Assembly (NCBI GenBank): GCA_027307335.1
Contig: DAHUXD010000012.1
Location: forward strand, 62,001 to 126,000
Origin: Acidobacteriota bacterium
GTDB taxonomy: Bacteria > Acidobacteriota > Thermoanaerobaculia > UBA5066 > Gp7-AA6
DNA: 64,000 nt
Direction: 5' to 3'
Shown: piece by piece, positions 40,324 through 48,910 of the stretch
Position numbering within the stretch: the first letter of the stretch is position 1
How the letters are laid out: each line of letters opens with the position of its first letter
Notes under the pieces: model-generated
The model's database searches: none
Seen by the model: only the letters and a program-made list of their open reading frames with translations
Told to the model about the DNA's origin: nothing
Translations under genes and position numbers: made by a program

Positions 40324-40947
40324 ATGTTGCGTCGACTCGGAATCCCGGGCCTCCTCGTTCTCGTCCTCGGCGCGGCCGCGCCGCTCTCGGCCTCCGACAC
40401 CTACGCCATCGACAAGGCCCACTCGTCGGTCGAGTTCCGCATCCGCCACTTCGCCTCGAAGGTGAGCGGCCGGTTCGGCGACTTCGAGGGCGCGATCCAG
40501 GCCGACCCCGCGAAGCCCGACGCCTCGTCGGTGAGCTTCACGATCAAGTCGGCGTCGATCGACACGAACAACGCCAACCGCGACGGCGACCTGAAGTCGC
40601 CCAACTTCTTCGACGCGACGAAGTTCCCCGAGATCACCTTCAAGAGCTCGAAGATGACCTCGACCGGCAAGGACCAGTACGCCGTCACGGGCACCCTGAC
40701 GATGCACGGAGTCTCGAAGGAGGTCACGCTGCCGGTCACGTACCTCGGCTCGGCGAAGGATCCGCGGGGCAACGAGCGCGCCAGCTTCGAGCTGAACACG
40801 AAGTTGAACCGCAAGGACTGGGGCATCGACTGGAACAAGACGCTCGATTCGGGCGGTCTGATGCTCTCGGACGACGTGGACGTCACGATCGATCTGGAGA
40901 CCGTGAAGAAGGCCCCCGAGGCGCCGGCCGCGCCCGCCACGAAGTAA
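40324..40947 (+). CDS. YceI-family periplasmic lipid-binding-like protein
   Basis: A 207-residue protein with a signal peptide (GIPGLLVLVLGAAAPLSA). DTYAIDKAHSSVEFRIRHF, GRFGDFEGAIQADPAKP, SPNFFDATKFPEITFKS and LNRKDWGIDWNKTL follow the YceI lipocalin-like barrel, which binds long isoprenoid or fatty molecules. An AAGGAGAAA site sets the start. MarR-YceI pairs are frequent; a stress or lipid role is likely. A strong terminator follows. Confidence 0.92.
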   Translation: MLRRLGIPGLLVLVLGAAAPLSASDTYAIDKAHSSVEFRIRHFASKVSGRFGDFEGAIQADPAKPDASSVSFTIKSASIDTNNANRDGDLKSPNFFDATKFPEITFKSSKMTSTGKDQYAVTGTLTMHGVSKEVTLPVTYLGSAKDPRGNERASFELNTKLNRKDWGIDWNKTLDSGGLMLSDDVDVTIDLETVKKAPEAPAAPATK

Positions 40948-40966
40948 TCCGCGAGCAGCGAGGAAA

Positions 40967-40999
40967 CCGGGGCGCCGTCACGGCGCCCCGGCTCTTTTT
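40967..40999 (+). terminator. Rho-independent terminator after yceI
   Basis: Eleven-base perfect stem CCGGGGCGCCG / CGGCGCCCCGG with a TCA loop, then CTCTTTTT. It separates MarR-YceI from the desaturase gene, which begins only nine bases later. Confidence 0.9.
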
Positions 41000-41007
41000 C
41001 GAGTAAA

Positions 41008-42177
41008 GTGGCCATCCACATGACATCTCGAGTCCCGGCTCCCAAGGGGGAAGGTCTGCGCCTGTCGGCGGTGCTCGGCTTCCTGCTGGTGCACGTCGCC
41101 GCGCTCGGCGTCTTCTTCGTGGGCTTCTCCTGGAAGGGGATCGCCCTCTGCCTCGCCTCGTACTACCTGCGGATGTTCGCCATCACCGCGGGCTTCCACC
41201 GCTATTTCAGCCACCGCACGTACGGCCTCGGCCGCGTCCCGCAGTTCCTGATGGCGTTTCTGGGGCAGACGGCCGCGCAGCGCGGGGTGCTCTGGTGGGC
41301 CTCGAATCACCGGCACCATCACCGGTACTCGGATCGTCCGGAGGACATCCACAGTCCGATCCAGCGCGGCTTCTGGTGGAGTCACATCGGCTGGATCCTT
41401 TCGCACGACCAGGACGAGCCCGATTACTCGCGGGTGCCGGACCTCGTCCGGTTCCCCGAGCTCCTCTGGCTCGACCGGCACGAGTACGTGCCCACCTTCC
41501 TCTACGCGGTGGCGCTCTACTTCGCCTTCGGCCCGGTCGGTCTCTTCTACGGGTACTTCCTGTCGACCGTGCTGCTCTGGCACGGCACCTTCTGCATCAA
41601 CAGCGTCATGCACCTCTTCGGACGCCGCGTCTACGCGACGACCGACGACTCGCGCAACAGCTTCCTCCTTGCGCTGGTCACGATGGGCGAGGGCTGGCAC
41701 AACAACCACCACTGGGCGCCGCAGTCCGCCGCGCAGGGCTTCCACTGGTGGGAGGTCGACGCGAGCTTCTACCTGCTCTGGCTCGGCGAGAGGCTGGGGC
41801 TCGTGAAGGGACTCCATCGCCGACCGAAGCACTTCCGCGCGGCGGCCGTCGAGGCCATGCGCACCGGACGGGCCTTCACGTCGGTGCGCCGGCTCGAGCA
41901 GGTGCAGAGCCTGACGCGGCGCTGGCACGAGCTCGGCGCGTCGGCGAGACTCCACGCCCATGAGGCGCTCGTGGAGCTCGACGCCGCCCGCGCGGGGGCC
42001 GCGGCGCGCCTGGAGAAGCTCCACGACGAGGCGGCGGGACTGTCGGCCCGCGCCGGCCGGCGTCTCGAGGAGCTGCACGCGGAGATCGAGCGGGCCCGCG
42101 CCCACCTCGCCGAGATCCTGGAGCGCCTCGTGGCGATGGCCGAGTCGCTCGGCATGCCGGACCCGCAGCCCGGGTAG
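41008..42177 (+). CDS. Acyl-CoA (delta-9-type) fatty acid desaturase with C-terminal helical extension
   Basis: A 389-residue membrane di-iron desaturase. The three histidine boxes are HRYFSH (64-69), HRHHH (101-105) and HNNHH (231-235), set between four membrane segments, as in acyl-CoA delta-9 desaturases. After the catalytic domain ends near residue 290 there is an extra region of about 100 residues that is almost wholly charged helix (RLEKLHDEAAGLSARAGRRL), a probable coiled coil not normal for the family. GTG at 41008 and ATG at 41020 are both possible. The gene starts directly after a terminator, so the promoter must overlap it or the mRNA is leaderless. Confidence 0.93.
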   Translation: MAIHMTSRVPAPKGEGLRLSAVLGFLLVHVAALGVFFVGFSWKGIALCLASYYLRMFAITAGFHRYFSHRTYGLGRVPQFLMAFLGQTAAQRGVLWWASNHRHHHRYSDRPEDIHSPIQRGFWWSHIGWILSHDQDEPDYSRVPDLVRFPELLWLDRHEYVPTFLYAVALYFAFGPVGLFYGYFLSTVLLWHGTFCINSVMHLFGRRVYATTDDSRNSFLLALVTMGEGWHNNHHWAPQSAAQGFHWWEVDASFYLLWLGERLGLVKGLHRRPKHFRAAAVEAMRTGRAFTSVRRLEQVQSLTRRWHELGASARLHAHEALVELDAARAGAAARLEKLHDEAAGLSARAGRRLEELHAEIERARAHLAEILERLVAMAESLGMPDPQPG

Positions 42178-42189
42178 TAGTGTCGGCTC

Positions 42190-42756
42190 GTGAGCCGAAG
42201 CGGATCGTCCGAAACCCCGCCGCCGGGTGCGGAAATCGCCGCCCCGGACCGATCATGGGCGGCCGACTTCCTGCGCGAGAAGATCCGCGAGCCCATCCAC
42301 CAGCAGCTGACGCGGGGGCTCTCGCCGGAGAAGATCGCGCTCTCCGCGGCCGTCGCGCTGACGATCGCGGTCAACCCGATCGTGGGCACAACCACGATCC
42401 TCTGCTTCGCCGCGGCGTGGGCGCTGAAGCTCAATCAGCCGATCGTGCAGGCGATCAACTGGTCGTCGTACGCGCTGCAGCTGATCCTGATCTTTCCCTT
42501 CATCCGCCTCGGCGAGTGGCTCTTTCGCGCGCCCCGGGAGAACCGGCCGCTCGAGCGGCTCGTCGGCATGATGAAGGCCGACCTCGGGGGCGCGCTGCGC
42601 GAGCTGCGCACGACTCTCGGGCACGCCTTCATCGCGTGGCTCGCGGCGGCGCCGCTCCTCGTGGCCATCGTATACGCCGCGACGCTCCCCCTGGTCCGCG
42701 CGCTCTCCCGGCGCTTGTCCGCGGCACGCTCCGGCCGGATCGACGACGTGGCCTGA
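42190..42756 (+). CDS. DUF2062 membrane protein
   Basis: A 188-residue protein of the DUF2062 family: LTRGLSPEKIALSAAVALTI and NPIVGTTTILCFAAAWAL, then NQPIVQAINWSSYALQLILI. Two to four membrane segments and an amphipathic C-terminal helix are visible. Function unknown; in other bacteria it occurs next to glycosyltransferases. The GTG start lies 12 bases after the desaturase stop, so co-transcription is likely. Confidence 0.85.
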   Translation: MSRSGSSETPPPGAEIAAPDRSWAADFLREKIREPIHQQLTRGLSPEKIALSAAVALTIAVNPIVGTTTILCFAAAWALKLNQPIVQAINWSSYALQLILIFPFIRLGEWLFRAPRENRPLERLVGMMKADLGGALRELRTTLGHAFIAWLAAAPLLVAIVYAATLPLVRALSRRLSAARSGRIDDVA

Positions 42757-42815
42757 GGCCCGAGCCGCGTCGGAGCGCTGGCCCCGGGCCGGCGTCGAGA
42801 GTACTCTTCGAGTCG

Positions 42816-43727
42816 GTGGATCTCCCCACGCCGCTCGAGCGGGCGCCCGCGGGGCTGTACGACGCGCTGCCCCTGTACTTGAAGCGCGAGGACGTCCACG
42901 AGCTCGGCGCCTTCAAGTGGCGCGGCGCGCTGCCGACGATCCAGGCCTACCGGGAGCGCGGCGCCGCGGCAGTCGTCACGGCTTCGACCGGGAATCACGG
43001 CGCGGCGGTCGCGTGGGCGAGCCGTCAGATGGGGCTTCGCGCGATGGTGTACGCGCCCGCCGGCGCGTCGCTCGCGAAGCTCTCGCTGATCGACGGGCTG
43101 GGCGCCGAGATCCGCATCGCCGGCACCGATCTCGACTTCGCCAAGGACGAGGGGAAGCAGTTCGCCGCCGACGCACGGGTGCCGTTCTTCGAGGACGGGA
43201 TCGAGCCGACTCAGTACGACGGTTACGGCGCGATCGCGGACGAAATCGTCGATCAGCTCGCCGAGCCCCCGGGCGCGGTCGTCGTGCCGGTCGGCAACGG
43301 CGCCCTCGCGGCCGGTATCGGCCGAACCCTGCAGCGCCGCTCGCCCGCGACGCTCGTCGTGGCGGTCGCCGCGAAGGACGCGCCCGTGATGGCGCTTTCG
43401 TTCGAGGCGCGCCGGCCCGCCGAGTCCGACCGCATGGCGACATTCGCCGACGGCCTCGCGGTGCGGGTCGCGATTCCGGAGGCGGTTCGGGCGCTCGACG
43501 GCGTGCTCGACCGATTCCTCCTCGTCTCGGAGCGGGAGATGGCCCACGCCGTCGGCACGTACGCGCGCGCCGGCCTGCGCGTCGAGGGCGCCGCGGCCGC
43601 CGCCCTCGCGGCCCTGCCCCGCCTGACCGACGTCGCGGGCCCGGTCGTCGCGCTCGTCACCGGCCGGAACATCGACGCGGAGCTCCATCGCCGCGCCGTC
43701 GAGGAACCGGAGACGTTTCCCGAGTAG
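42816..43727 (+). CDS. Threonine/serine dehydratase-family PLP enzyme
   Basis: A 303-residue fold-type II PLP enzyme. K34 in ELGAFKWRGAL binds PLP, VTASTGNHGAAVAWASRQMG is the substrate loop and PVGNGALAAGI replaces the usual glycine-rich phosphate loop (GGGGL). It is shorter than biosynthetic IlvA and lacks the regulatory ACT domain, so it is a catabolic threonine/serine dehydratase or a related ammonia-lyase such as a 3-hydroxyaspartate enzyme. GTG at 42816 is the start that best fits the fold. It abuts the convergent VWFA gene without a gap. Confidence 0.83.
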   Translation: MDLPTPLERAPAGLYDALPLYLKREDVHELGAFKWRGALPTIQAYRERGAAAVVTASTGNHGAAVAWASRQMGLRAMVYAPAGASLAKLSLIDGLGAEIRIAGTDLDFAKDEGKQFAADARVPFFEDGIEPTQYDGYGAIADEIVDQLAEPPGAVVVPVGNGALAAGIGRTLQRRSPATLVVAVAAKDAPVMALSFEARRPAESDRMATFADGLAVRVAIPEAVRALDGVLDRFLLVSEREMAHAVGTYARAGLRVEGAAAAALAALPRLTDVAGPVVALVTGRNIDAELHRRAVEEPETFPE

Positions 43728-44768
43728 TCAGTCCTCGTAGCCCTGGCGGTAAAGAAGCTTGACGCCGGGAGGCCCCTCGATGCGCATTTCGTGGAAGCCG
43801 CGCTGGGGCAGCGACGGCGGCCGGAAGACCAGGACGTAGTGACCCTTGATGGCGCTCGCCGCCGTCTTCATCGCCCAGCGCGGAAAGTCCCAGGTCGGCA
43901 GGTAGTACCCGCCGGTTTCGAACGACAGCCGCTCGAGCCCCGCCGCGAGAGTATGGTGGCCGCCGCTGACGTCCAGTGAGAAAACGGGCGCCTGAGCGCG
44001 GCCGAGAGCGGCGATCGCGCGCTCGTACTCCGGCGAGTAGCTCATCGTGCCGAGGCTTCCGCCCGGGCCCAGGAAGTTCGCCGACCCCACGCCCCAGCCG
44101 AGAAACAGGATCGCCTTCGAGCCCGGAAGCGGGCGGAGCGCATCGCCGAGCGCGATGAACGCCTTCTCGATCGACGTCACGGCGTCGTGGCCGCGCACGA
44201 TCGCCTCGAGCGACGGCGGCGCGGGCGAAATCGGACCATTCTCGAGCGCGAGCGCGTTCCGGATGGCGGCGCGCGCCCGCTGGCGGTCGCGGGTGAAGTC
44301 CTGACGCAGCCACAGGCTCGAGCCGAAGGTCACGACGGCCACCTCGTCGTCGGGCTGTAGCGTGTCGAGAAACTCGAGCGCCTGACGCGACATGCGCAGG
44401 TGGCCTTCGATCTTCACGGCCTCGATGTGCCACTGGAAGAAGAAGACGATCAGACGGCCGGTCGGAGCGGTCGGCGTTTCGGAGACCTCGGGCGGCGCCG
44501 CGGACGAGGGCGCCGGCGACTTCTCGGCGTCGGCCTGGCGCTCGTTCGAGACCCAGTCGAGGCTCTCGATGGGCACGTCGTGGCCGTCGACGTAGAGCCT
44601 CAGGTCCCGCGGCCCGAGGCCGCGGACGGGCTCGCCCGTGCGGTCCGAGGCGTGCAGCGTCACCTCGACGACGGTGACGTGGACCTGCTCCTGCACGGGC
44701 TGCTGGGCCGCCGCCGTAAGGGCGAGCCCGCTGCCGAGAAAAAAAGTCACGCTGCGGCGAAGGTTCAT
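43728..44768 (-). CDS. VWFA-related Acidobacterial-type exported protein
   Basis: A 346-residue protein with a signal peptide (SVTFFLGSGLALTAAAQQ). An N-terminal beta domain (VHVTVVEVTLHASDRTGEPV and LGPRDLRLYVDG) precedes a von Willebrand factor A-like domain from about residue 105 (GRLIVFFFQWHIEA, DEVAVVTFGSSLWLRQDF). This layout is the VWFA-related family that is greatly expanded in Acidobacteria. The metal-ion-dependent adhesion site looks incomplete, as is common in the family. Function unknown. Confidence 0.85.
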   Translation of the reverse strand: MNLRRSVTFFLGSGLALTAAAQQPVQEQVHVTVVEVTLHASDRTGEPVRGLGPRDLRLYVDGHDVPIESLDWVSNERQADAEKSPAPSSAAPPEVSETPTAPTGRLIVFFFQWHIEAVKIEGHLRMSRQALEFLDTLQPDDEVAVVTFGSSLWLRQDFTRDRQRARAAIRNALALENGPISPAPPSLEAIVRGHDAVTSIEKAFIALGDALRPLPGSKAILFLGWGVGSANFLGPGGSLGTMSYSPEYERAIAALGRAQAPVFSLDVSGGHHTLAAGLERLSFETGGYYLPTWDFPRWAMKTAASAIKGHYVLVFRPPSLPQRGFHEMRIEGPPGVKLLYRQGYED

Positions 44769-44809
44769 GCCGACCGGCGCAACCGCGGGCGCCGCCCCGT
44801 GATTCCCGG

Positions 44810-46453
44810 CTAGGCCTTCGCGGTGAGGTCCACCGTCGGGAGGAACCGCGGCGGGCGCCGGTGCTTCGTCGCCTGTTCGTAAGCGTACGCGATCTTCAGG
44901 AGCACCGGCTCGCTCCACGCACGGCCGAAGATCGACAGGCCGACGGGCAGGCCGCGGAAGAAGCCGCAGGGCACCGAGACGTCGGGGTATCCGGCGATCG
45001 CGGGGAACGACGAGCTTCCGCCCACGCCGTAGTCGCCGTTGACGAGGTCGATCAGGCCCGCCGGGCCGCTCGTCGGCGCGACCAGCGCGTCGAGCTTGTG
45101 CTCGTCCATCGTCTTGTCGATGCCTTCGCCGCGCGTCAGCCGCAGGTCCTTCTCGAGCGCGTCGAGATACGCCTTCTCCGTCAGCGGGCCCTTCGCCTCG
45201 GCCTTCTCGAAGATCTCCTGCCCGAAGTACGGCATCTCGCGGTCCCGGTTCTCCTCGTTGAAGCGGATCAGGTCCTTCAGCGTCTTGTATCGCGTCTTTT
45301 CGCCGAGGCCGGCGAGGTAGGCGTTCAGGTCCGCCTTGAACTCGTAGAGCAGCACCTCGAACTCGCTGTCGTCCGTCTCTCCGAGCGTCGCGATGTCGGC
45401 CGGATCGACGATGACGGCGCCGAGCCTCTTCAGATCGGCGAGCGCCGCCTCGACCAGCGCGTCCGCGGACGGGCTCTGGCCGAAGAGCTTCTTGCGCGGC
45501 ACGCCGATGCGGATGCCGTCGAGGCGTGTCGCGCCCTCGAGGAGCTTCGCGTAGTCGACGGGGGGCTTGCCCGCGATCGCCTTCGTCGCGGGGTCCTGCG
45601 GATCGGTTCCCGCGATCGCTGTCAGCAGGATCGCCGCGTCCGTCACGGTCCGGGCCATCGGTCCCGCCGTGTCCTGGCTGTGCGCGATCGGAATGACGCC
45701 GGTCCGCGAGACGAGGCCGAGCGTCGGCTTGACGCCGACGAGCCCGCAGTTGTTCGACGGGGACACGATGGAGCCGTCGGTCTCGCTGCCGATCGCGACG
45801 GCGGCGAGGCTCGCGGCGACCGCCGCTCCGGAACCGGAGCTCGAGCCGGACGGGTTCCGGTCGAGCGCATACGGATTGCGGCACTGACCGCCGCGGCCGC
45901 TCCATCCGCTCGAGGAGTGCGTCGAGCGGAAATTCGCCCACTCGGAGAGATTCGTCTTGCCGAGGAGGACGACGCCCGCGTCGCGGAGCCTTCGCACGAG
46001 AAACGCGTCGGCGGCGGGCGTCGCGCCGACGAGCGCCAGCGAGCCCGCGCTCGTGTTCATGCGGTCGGCGGTGCCGACGTTGTCCTTCAGGACGATCGGT
46101 ATCCCGTGGAGCGGCCCGCGCACCCTGCCGGCCTTGCGCTCCGCGTCGAGCCGGTCCGCGATCGACGGCGCGTCCGGATCGAGCTCGAGCACCGCCCGGA
46201 GCTCCGGGCCCTTGCGGTCGAGGGCCTCGATGCGCGCCGAATATTTCGCGACGAGCGTCCGCGCCGATTCCGCGCCCGACGCCATGCGCTTCTGCAGGTC
46301 CGCGATCGTGACCTCATCGAGCTCGAAGGCGGGGACTTGTGGCGCCGCCGAGGCGGACGGCGCGGTCTCGCGCGCCCCGAGCGGCCGGGCCGCGGCGGCC
46401 GCGCCTCCGAGGGCGCCGTAGCGGATGAGCGAGCGGCGGGTCAGACGCGCCAT
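44810..46453 (-). CDS. Amidase-signature-family enzyme with Tat-like signal
   Basis: A 547-residue amidase. The Ser-cisSer-Lys triad is visible: Lys in IPIVLKDNVGTADR and the serines in the NPSGSSSGSGAAVAA region and SETDGSIVSPSN. The N-terminus RLTRRSLIRYGALGGAAAAA is a twin-arginine-like signal, so it is probably exported folded. This group includes 6-aminohexanoate and peptide amidases; the substrate is unknown. It lies 41 bases upstream of the VWFA gene on the same strand. Confidence 0.92.
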   Translation of the reverse strand: MARLTRRSLIRYGALGGAAAAARPLGARETAPSASAAPQVPAFELDEVTIADLQKRMASGAESARTLVAKYSARIEALDRKGPELRAVLELDPDAPSIADRLDAERKAGRVRGPLHGIPIVLKDNVGTADRMNTSAGSLALVGATPAADAFLVRRLRDAGVVLLGKTNLSEWANFRSTHSSSGWSGRGGQCRNPYALDRNPSGSSSGSGAAVAASLAAVAIGSETDGSIVSPSNNCGLVGVKPTLGLVSRTGVIPIAHSQDTAGPMARTVTDAAILLTAIAGTDPQDPATKAIAGKPPVDYAKLLEGATRLDGIRIGVPRKKLFGQSPSADALVEAALADLKRLGAVIVDPADIATLGETDDSEFEVLLYEFKADLNAYLAGLGEKTRYKTLKDLIRFNEENRDREMPYFGQEIFEKAEAKGPLTEKAYLDALEKDLRLTRGEGIDKTMDEHKLDALVAPTSGPAGLIDLVNGDYGVGGSSSFPAIAGYPDVSVPCGFFRGLPVGLSIFGRAWSEPVLLKIAYAYEQATKHRRPPRFLPTVDLTAKA

Positions 46454-46487
46454 GGGGCCTCCTTCCCGGAAGTTGCGGGAACAGATA

Positions 46488-47987
46488 TCACGCGGGCCGT
46501 CCCGACGGGCGCGGAAACAGGTGCGCGATCGAGTTCGCGTAGTAGGAAAGCAGAGGCCACTCGTCCGGACGGGCGCGGTAGAGCCCGTCGGCCGCGTCGA
46601 CGAGACGGCGCAGCGTCAGCATGCGGAGTCCGACCGTGATGGCGTAGTCCTGATCGCCGCGCGGCACGTACACGTGCGCGCCGCGCTCCGAGAGCTCGCG
46701 CATGAGACCGAGGACCGCCCCCTTCAGTTCGAGCTCGCTCCAGGCGCGCGCGGGCTCGCGGACGAAGACCGTCGCGACGAGGGGCACCGGCAGCGCCGGA
46801 ATGACGCGGGCGACGGCGCGCATCAGCTCGCCCGCGAGCTGCTCGAGGCGCTTCGAGTGCTCCTCGCGCGAGAGCCGGCGGAAGTCGAAGGCGTGCCGGC
46901 CGAGGTAGTCGCGCAGGGAGATCGGCGACCCGAAGTTCACGCACGCGTAGCCGAAGCGGTGCCAGCGGTTCATCGCCATCAGGCGAAGGTTGCGGCCCAC
47001 GAACGCCACGGTGTTCGCCGCGGCACCGAGCGCGCCCGGATGCTCGAAGGATGGATCGTCCCGCGCGACCATCGTCCGGTCCTCGAACGTCCGGTCGTAG
47101 TTGATGCCGACCGGCACGAAGACGATGTCGCGGCGGGGGAACGCCGCGTCGGAGCCGGGCCCGAGCGCAGCGAGGTCCCGGCTTGGAGAGGAATCGTCCC
47201 GGCCGCCGGCCGGATCGAACCCCCGGACCATGTAGTCGAGGATGCCGAGGCGCGGCGGACGGAGCCGCCCGTCGCGGGAGAGGCCGCCCTCCGGAAACAC
47301 CGCCTGCGTCACGCCCGCCTCCGTCGCCATGCCGACGTAGCGCTCGAGCACCTTGCGATAGAGAGGATCGTGCGAGTTCCGGCGCACGAAGTACGCGCCC
47401 ATCGCACGGAGGAGCGTCTGGAGCGGCCAGATCCGCGCCCACTCGCCGACCGCGTACGAGAGCGCGGCGCGCTCCGCCGCGAGATACGAGACGAGGACGT
47501 AGTCCATGTTCGAGCGGTGATTGATGAGGAAGACGACCGTCGCGTCCGCGGGGATCGCCGCGAGCTCCGCCTCCTCGGAACGACCGAGCCGCACGCGGAA
47601 GAGCGAGCGCGCGACGTTGCGGGCGATCCAGTAGCCGAACCGGTAATAGGCGTAGGCATTGAAGGCGGGGACGATCTCGCGTGCGTAGCGCTCGACGCGC
47701 CGCATCGCGATGGCCCGCGGGGATCCCTCGCCGCGCGCCACGGCCTCCGCCGCGGCCTGGACCTGCGGGTCCCACAGCAGCCGCTCGATCAAGACCTCGC
47801 GTTTCGCGAGCTTGAACGGGGGGATCCGGATCCGCAGCCGCGCGTTCAGCTCCTCGAGAGCGCGGTTGACGCGGCGGCGCACGAACCACCGCGCGCCCGG
47901 CAGGAGCAGCCGCTCGAGCGCCGCCCACGCGGCGAGGAGGACGAGCACGACGGCGAGCCAGGCCGGCAGCGAGACGGTGCCCCGCAT
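46488..47987 (-). CDS. PlsB/PlsC-type glycerolipid acyltransferase
   Basis: A 499-residue membrane-bound acyltransferase. A hydrophobic N-terminal anchor (LPAWLAVVLVLLAAWAALE) is followed by the catalytic H-x4-D block FLINHRSNMDYVLVSYLAAE and the substrate block FPEGGLSRDGRLR. FVPVGINYDRTF is the fourth motif. It probably acylates glycerol-3-phosphate or 1-acylglycerol-3-phosphate at the inner membrane; its size is closer to PlsB-type proteins than to PlsC. I chose ATG at 47987 because the anchor begins there. It is divergent from the GNAT gene. Confidence 0.87.
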   Translation of the reverse strand: MRGTVSLPAWLAVVLVLLAAWAALERLLLPGARWFVRRRVNRALEELNARLRIRIPPFKLAKREVLIERLLWDPQVQAAAEAVARGEGSPRAIAMRRVERYAREIVPAFNAYAYYRFGYWIARNVARSLFRVRLGRSEEAELAAIPADATVVFLINHRSNMDYVLVSYLAAERAALSYAVGEWARIWPLQTLLRAMGAYFVRRNSHDPLYRKVLERYVGMATEAGVTQAVFPEGGLSRDGRLRPPRLGILDYMVRGFDPAGGRDDSSPSRDLAALGPGSDAAFPRRDIVFVPVGINYDRTFEDRTMVARDDPSFEHPGALGAAANTVAFVGRNLRLMAMNRWHRFGYACVNFGSPISLRDYLGRHAFDFRRLSREEHSKRLEQLAGELMRAVARVIPALPVPLVATVFVREPARAWSELELKGAVLGLMRELSERGAHVYVPRGDQDYAITVGLRMLTLRRLVDAADGLYRARPDEWPLLSYYANSIAHLFPRPSGRPA

Positions 47988-48089
47988 GGGATCTGCCGCA
48001 GAGCATAGGACGGAACCCTTCCTCCCTGGCTCGCCGTGCCGGAGATCCGCTCCGCGCTGCCGCTCCTGCCGGCGGCGTAGGATGCGCCG

Positions 48090-48587
48090 GTGGAAATCCG
48101 GCGCGGCCGCTTCGAGATCTCGACAAATCCCGCACGCCTCGATCGCGGGCGGATCCACGAGTTCCTCTCGACCTCGTACTGGGCCCCGGGCATCCCCCGG
48201 GAGGTCGTCGACCGTTCGATCGAGGGATCCGTCTGCTTCGGCGTGTATGAGGGCGATGCGCAGGTGGGCTTCGCGCGGATCATTACGGATCGCGCGACCT
48301 TCGCGTACGTCGCGGACGTCTTCGTGCTCGAGTCGCACCGGGGGCAGGGCCTCGGCCTCTGGCTGATGGAGACGATCCGCGCCCATCCGGATCTTCAGGG
48401 ACTGCGCCGCTGGAGTCTCGTGACGCGGGACGCCCACGCGCTCTACCGGCGGGTGGGGTTCGCCGACGTTTCGAACCCGGCCCGCTGGATGGAGATCGTC
48501 GATCGCGACGTCTACCGGAGGTCGGCGGCTTCCGGACGCCCCTCACCCCCTGCCCCTCTCCCGGGGGGAGAGGGGGGCGAGCCCTGA
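48090..48587 (+). CDS. GNAT-family N-acetyltransferase with repeat-encoded tail
   Basis: A 165-residue acetyltransferase. The acetyl-CoA-binding VLESHRGQGLGLWLMETI is typical (R/Q-x-x-G-x-G), and SLVTRDAHALYRRVGF is the distal motif. Residues from about 150 on (SPPAPLPGGEGGEP) are translated from a family A repeat and are not expected to be part of the fold. The substrate cannot be told. GTG start. Confidence 0.87.
   Translation: MEIRRGRFEISTNPARLDRGRIHEFLSTSYWAPGIPREVVDRSIEGSVCFGVYEGDAQVGFARIITDRATFAYVADVFVLESHRGQGLGLWLMETIRAHPDLQGLRRWSLVTRDAHALYRRVGFADVSNPARWMEIVDRDVYRRSAASGRPSPPAPLPGGEGGEP
48539..48577. repeat. Dispersed inverted repeat, family A, copy 4 (overlaps coding end)
   Basis: CCCCTCACCCCCTG then CCCCTCTCCC / GGGGAGAGGGG. 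It encodes the C-terminal tail of the acetyltransferase, whose stop lies eight bases beyond it. Confidence 0.85.
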
Positions 48588-48667
48588 ACGCGCCCCCCGC
48601 CCGGGTGGAAGACCCCTTCGAGGGACTCGCCGTCCGGTTCGTCGCGGCCGAGAAGAGGACCCGAGGC

Positions 48668-48910
48668 TCAGCCGGGCCGTGCGAGCAGGGCGCGGGAGAG
48701 GGACCAGAGGCTGATCACGGCCCACGAGCCCTCGAGCACGATGAGACCCAGGTTCCCGGCCAGGACGGCGAAGTAGGCGAGGATCGCCGCCCCGGCAAAG
48801 TTGAAGGCGAGATACACGAGGTCGGTCGGCTTCCAGCGCTGCGCCTGCTGGGCCGCGAAGGCCGCGAGGATCAGCGCGGCGCCGGCGAGCGAGACGACCT
48901 GGCCGATCAC
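48668..48910 (-). CDS. Small four-helix membrane protein (CBU_0592-like)
   Basis: An 80-residue hydrophobic protein with three to four membrane segments (VVSLAGAALILAAFAAQQAQ, LVYLAFNFAGAAILAYFAVL, GLIVLEGSWAVISLWSL), resembling the CBU_0592 family of unknown function. GTG at 48910 overlaps the stop of the ArsR-type gene (GTGA), which decides the start, and suggests it is controlled by that regulator. Confidence 0.78.
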   Translation of the reverse strand: MIGQVVSLAGAALILAAFAAQQAQRWKPTDLVYLAFNFAGAAILAYFAVLAGNLGLIVLEGSWAVISLWSLSRALLARPG

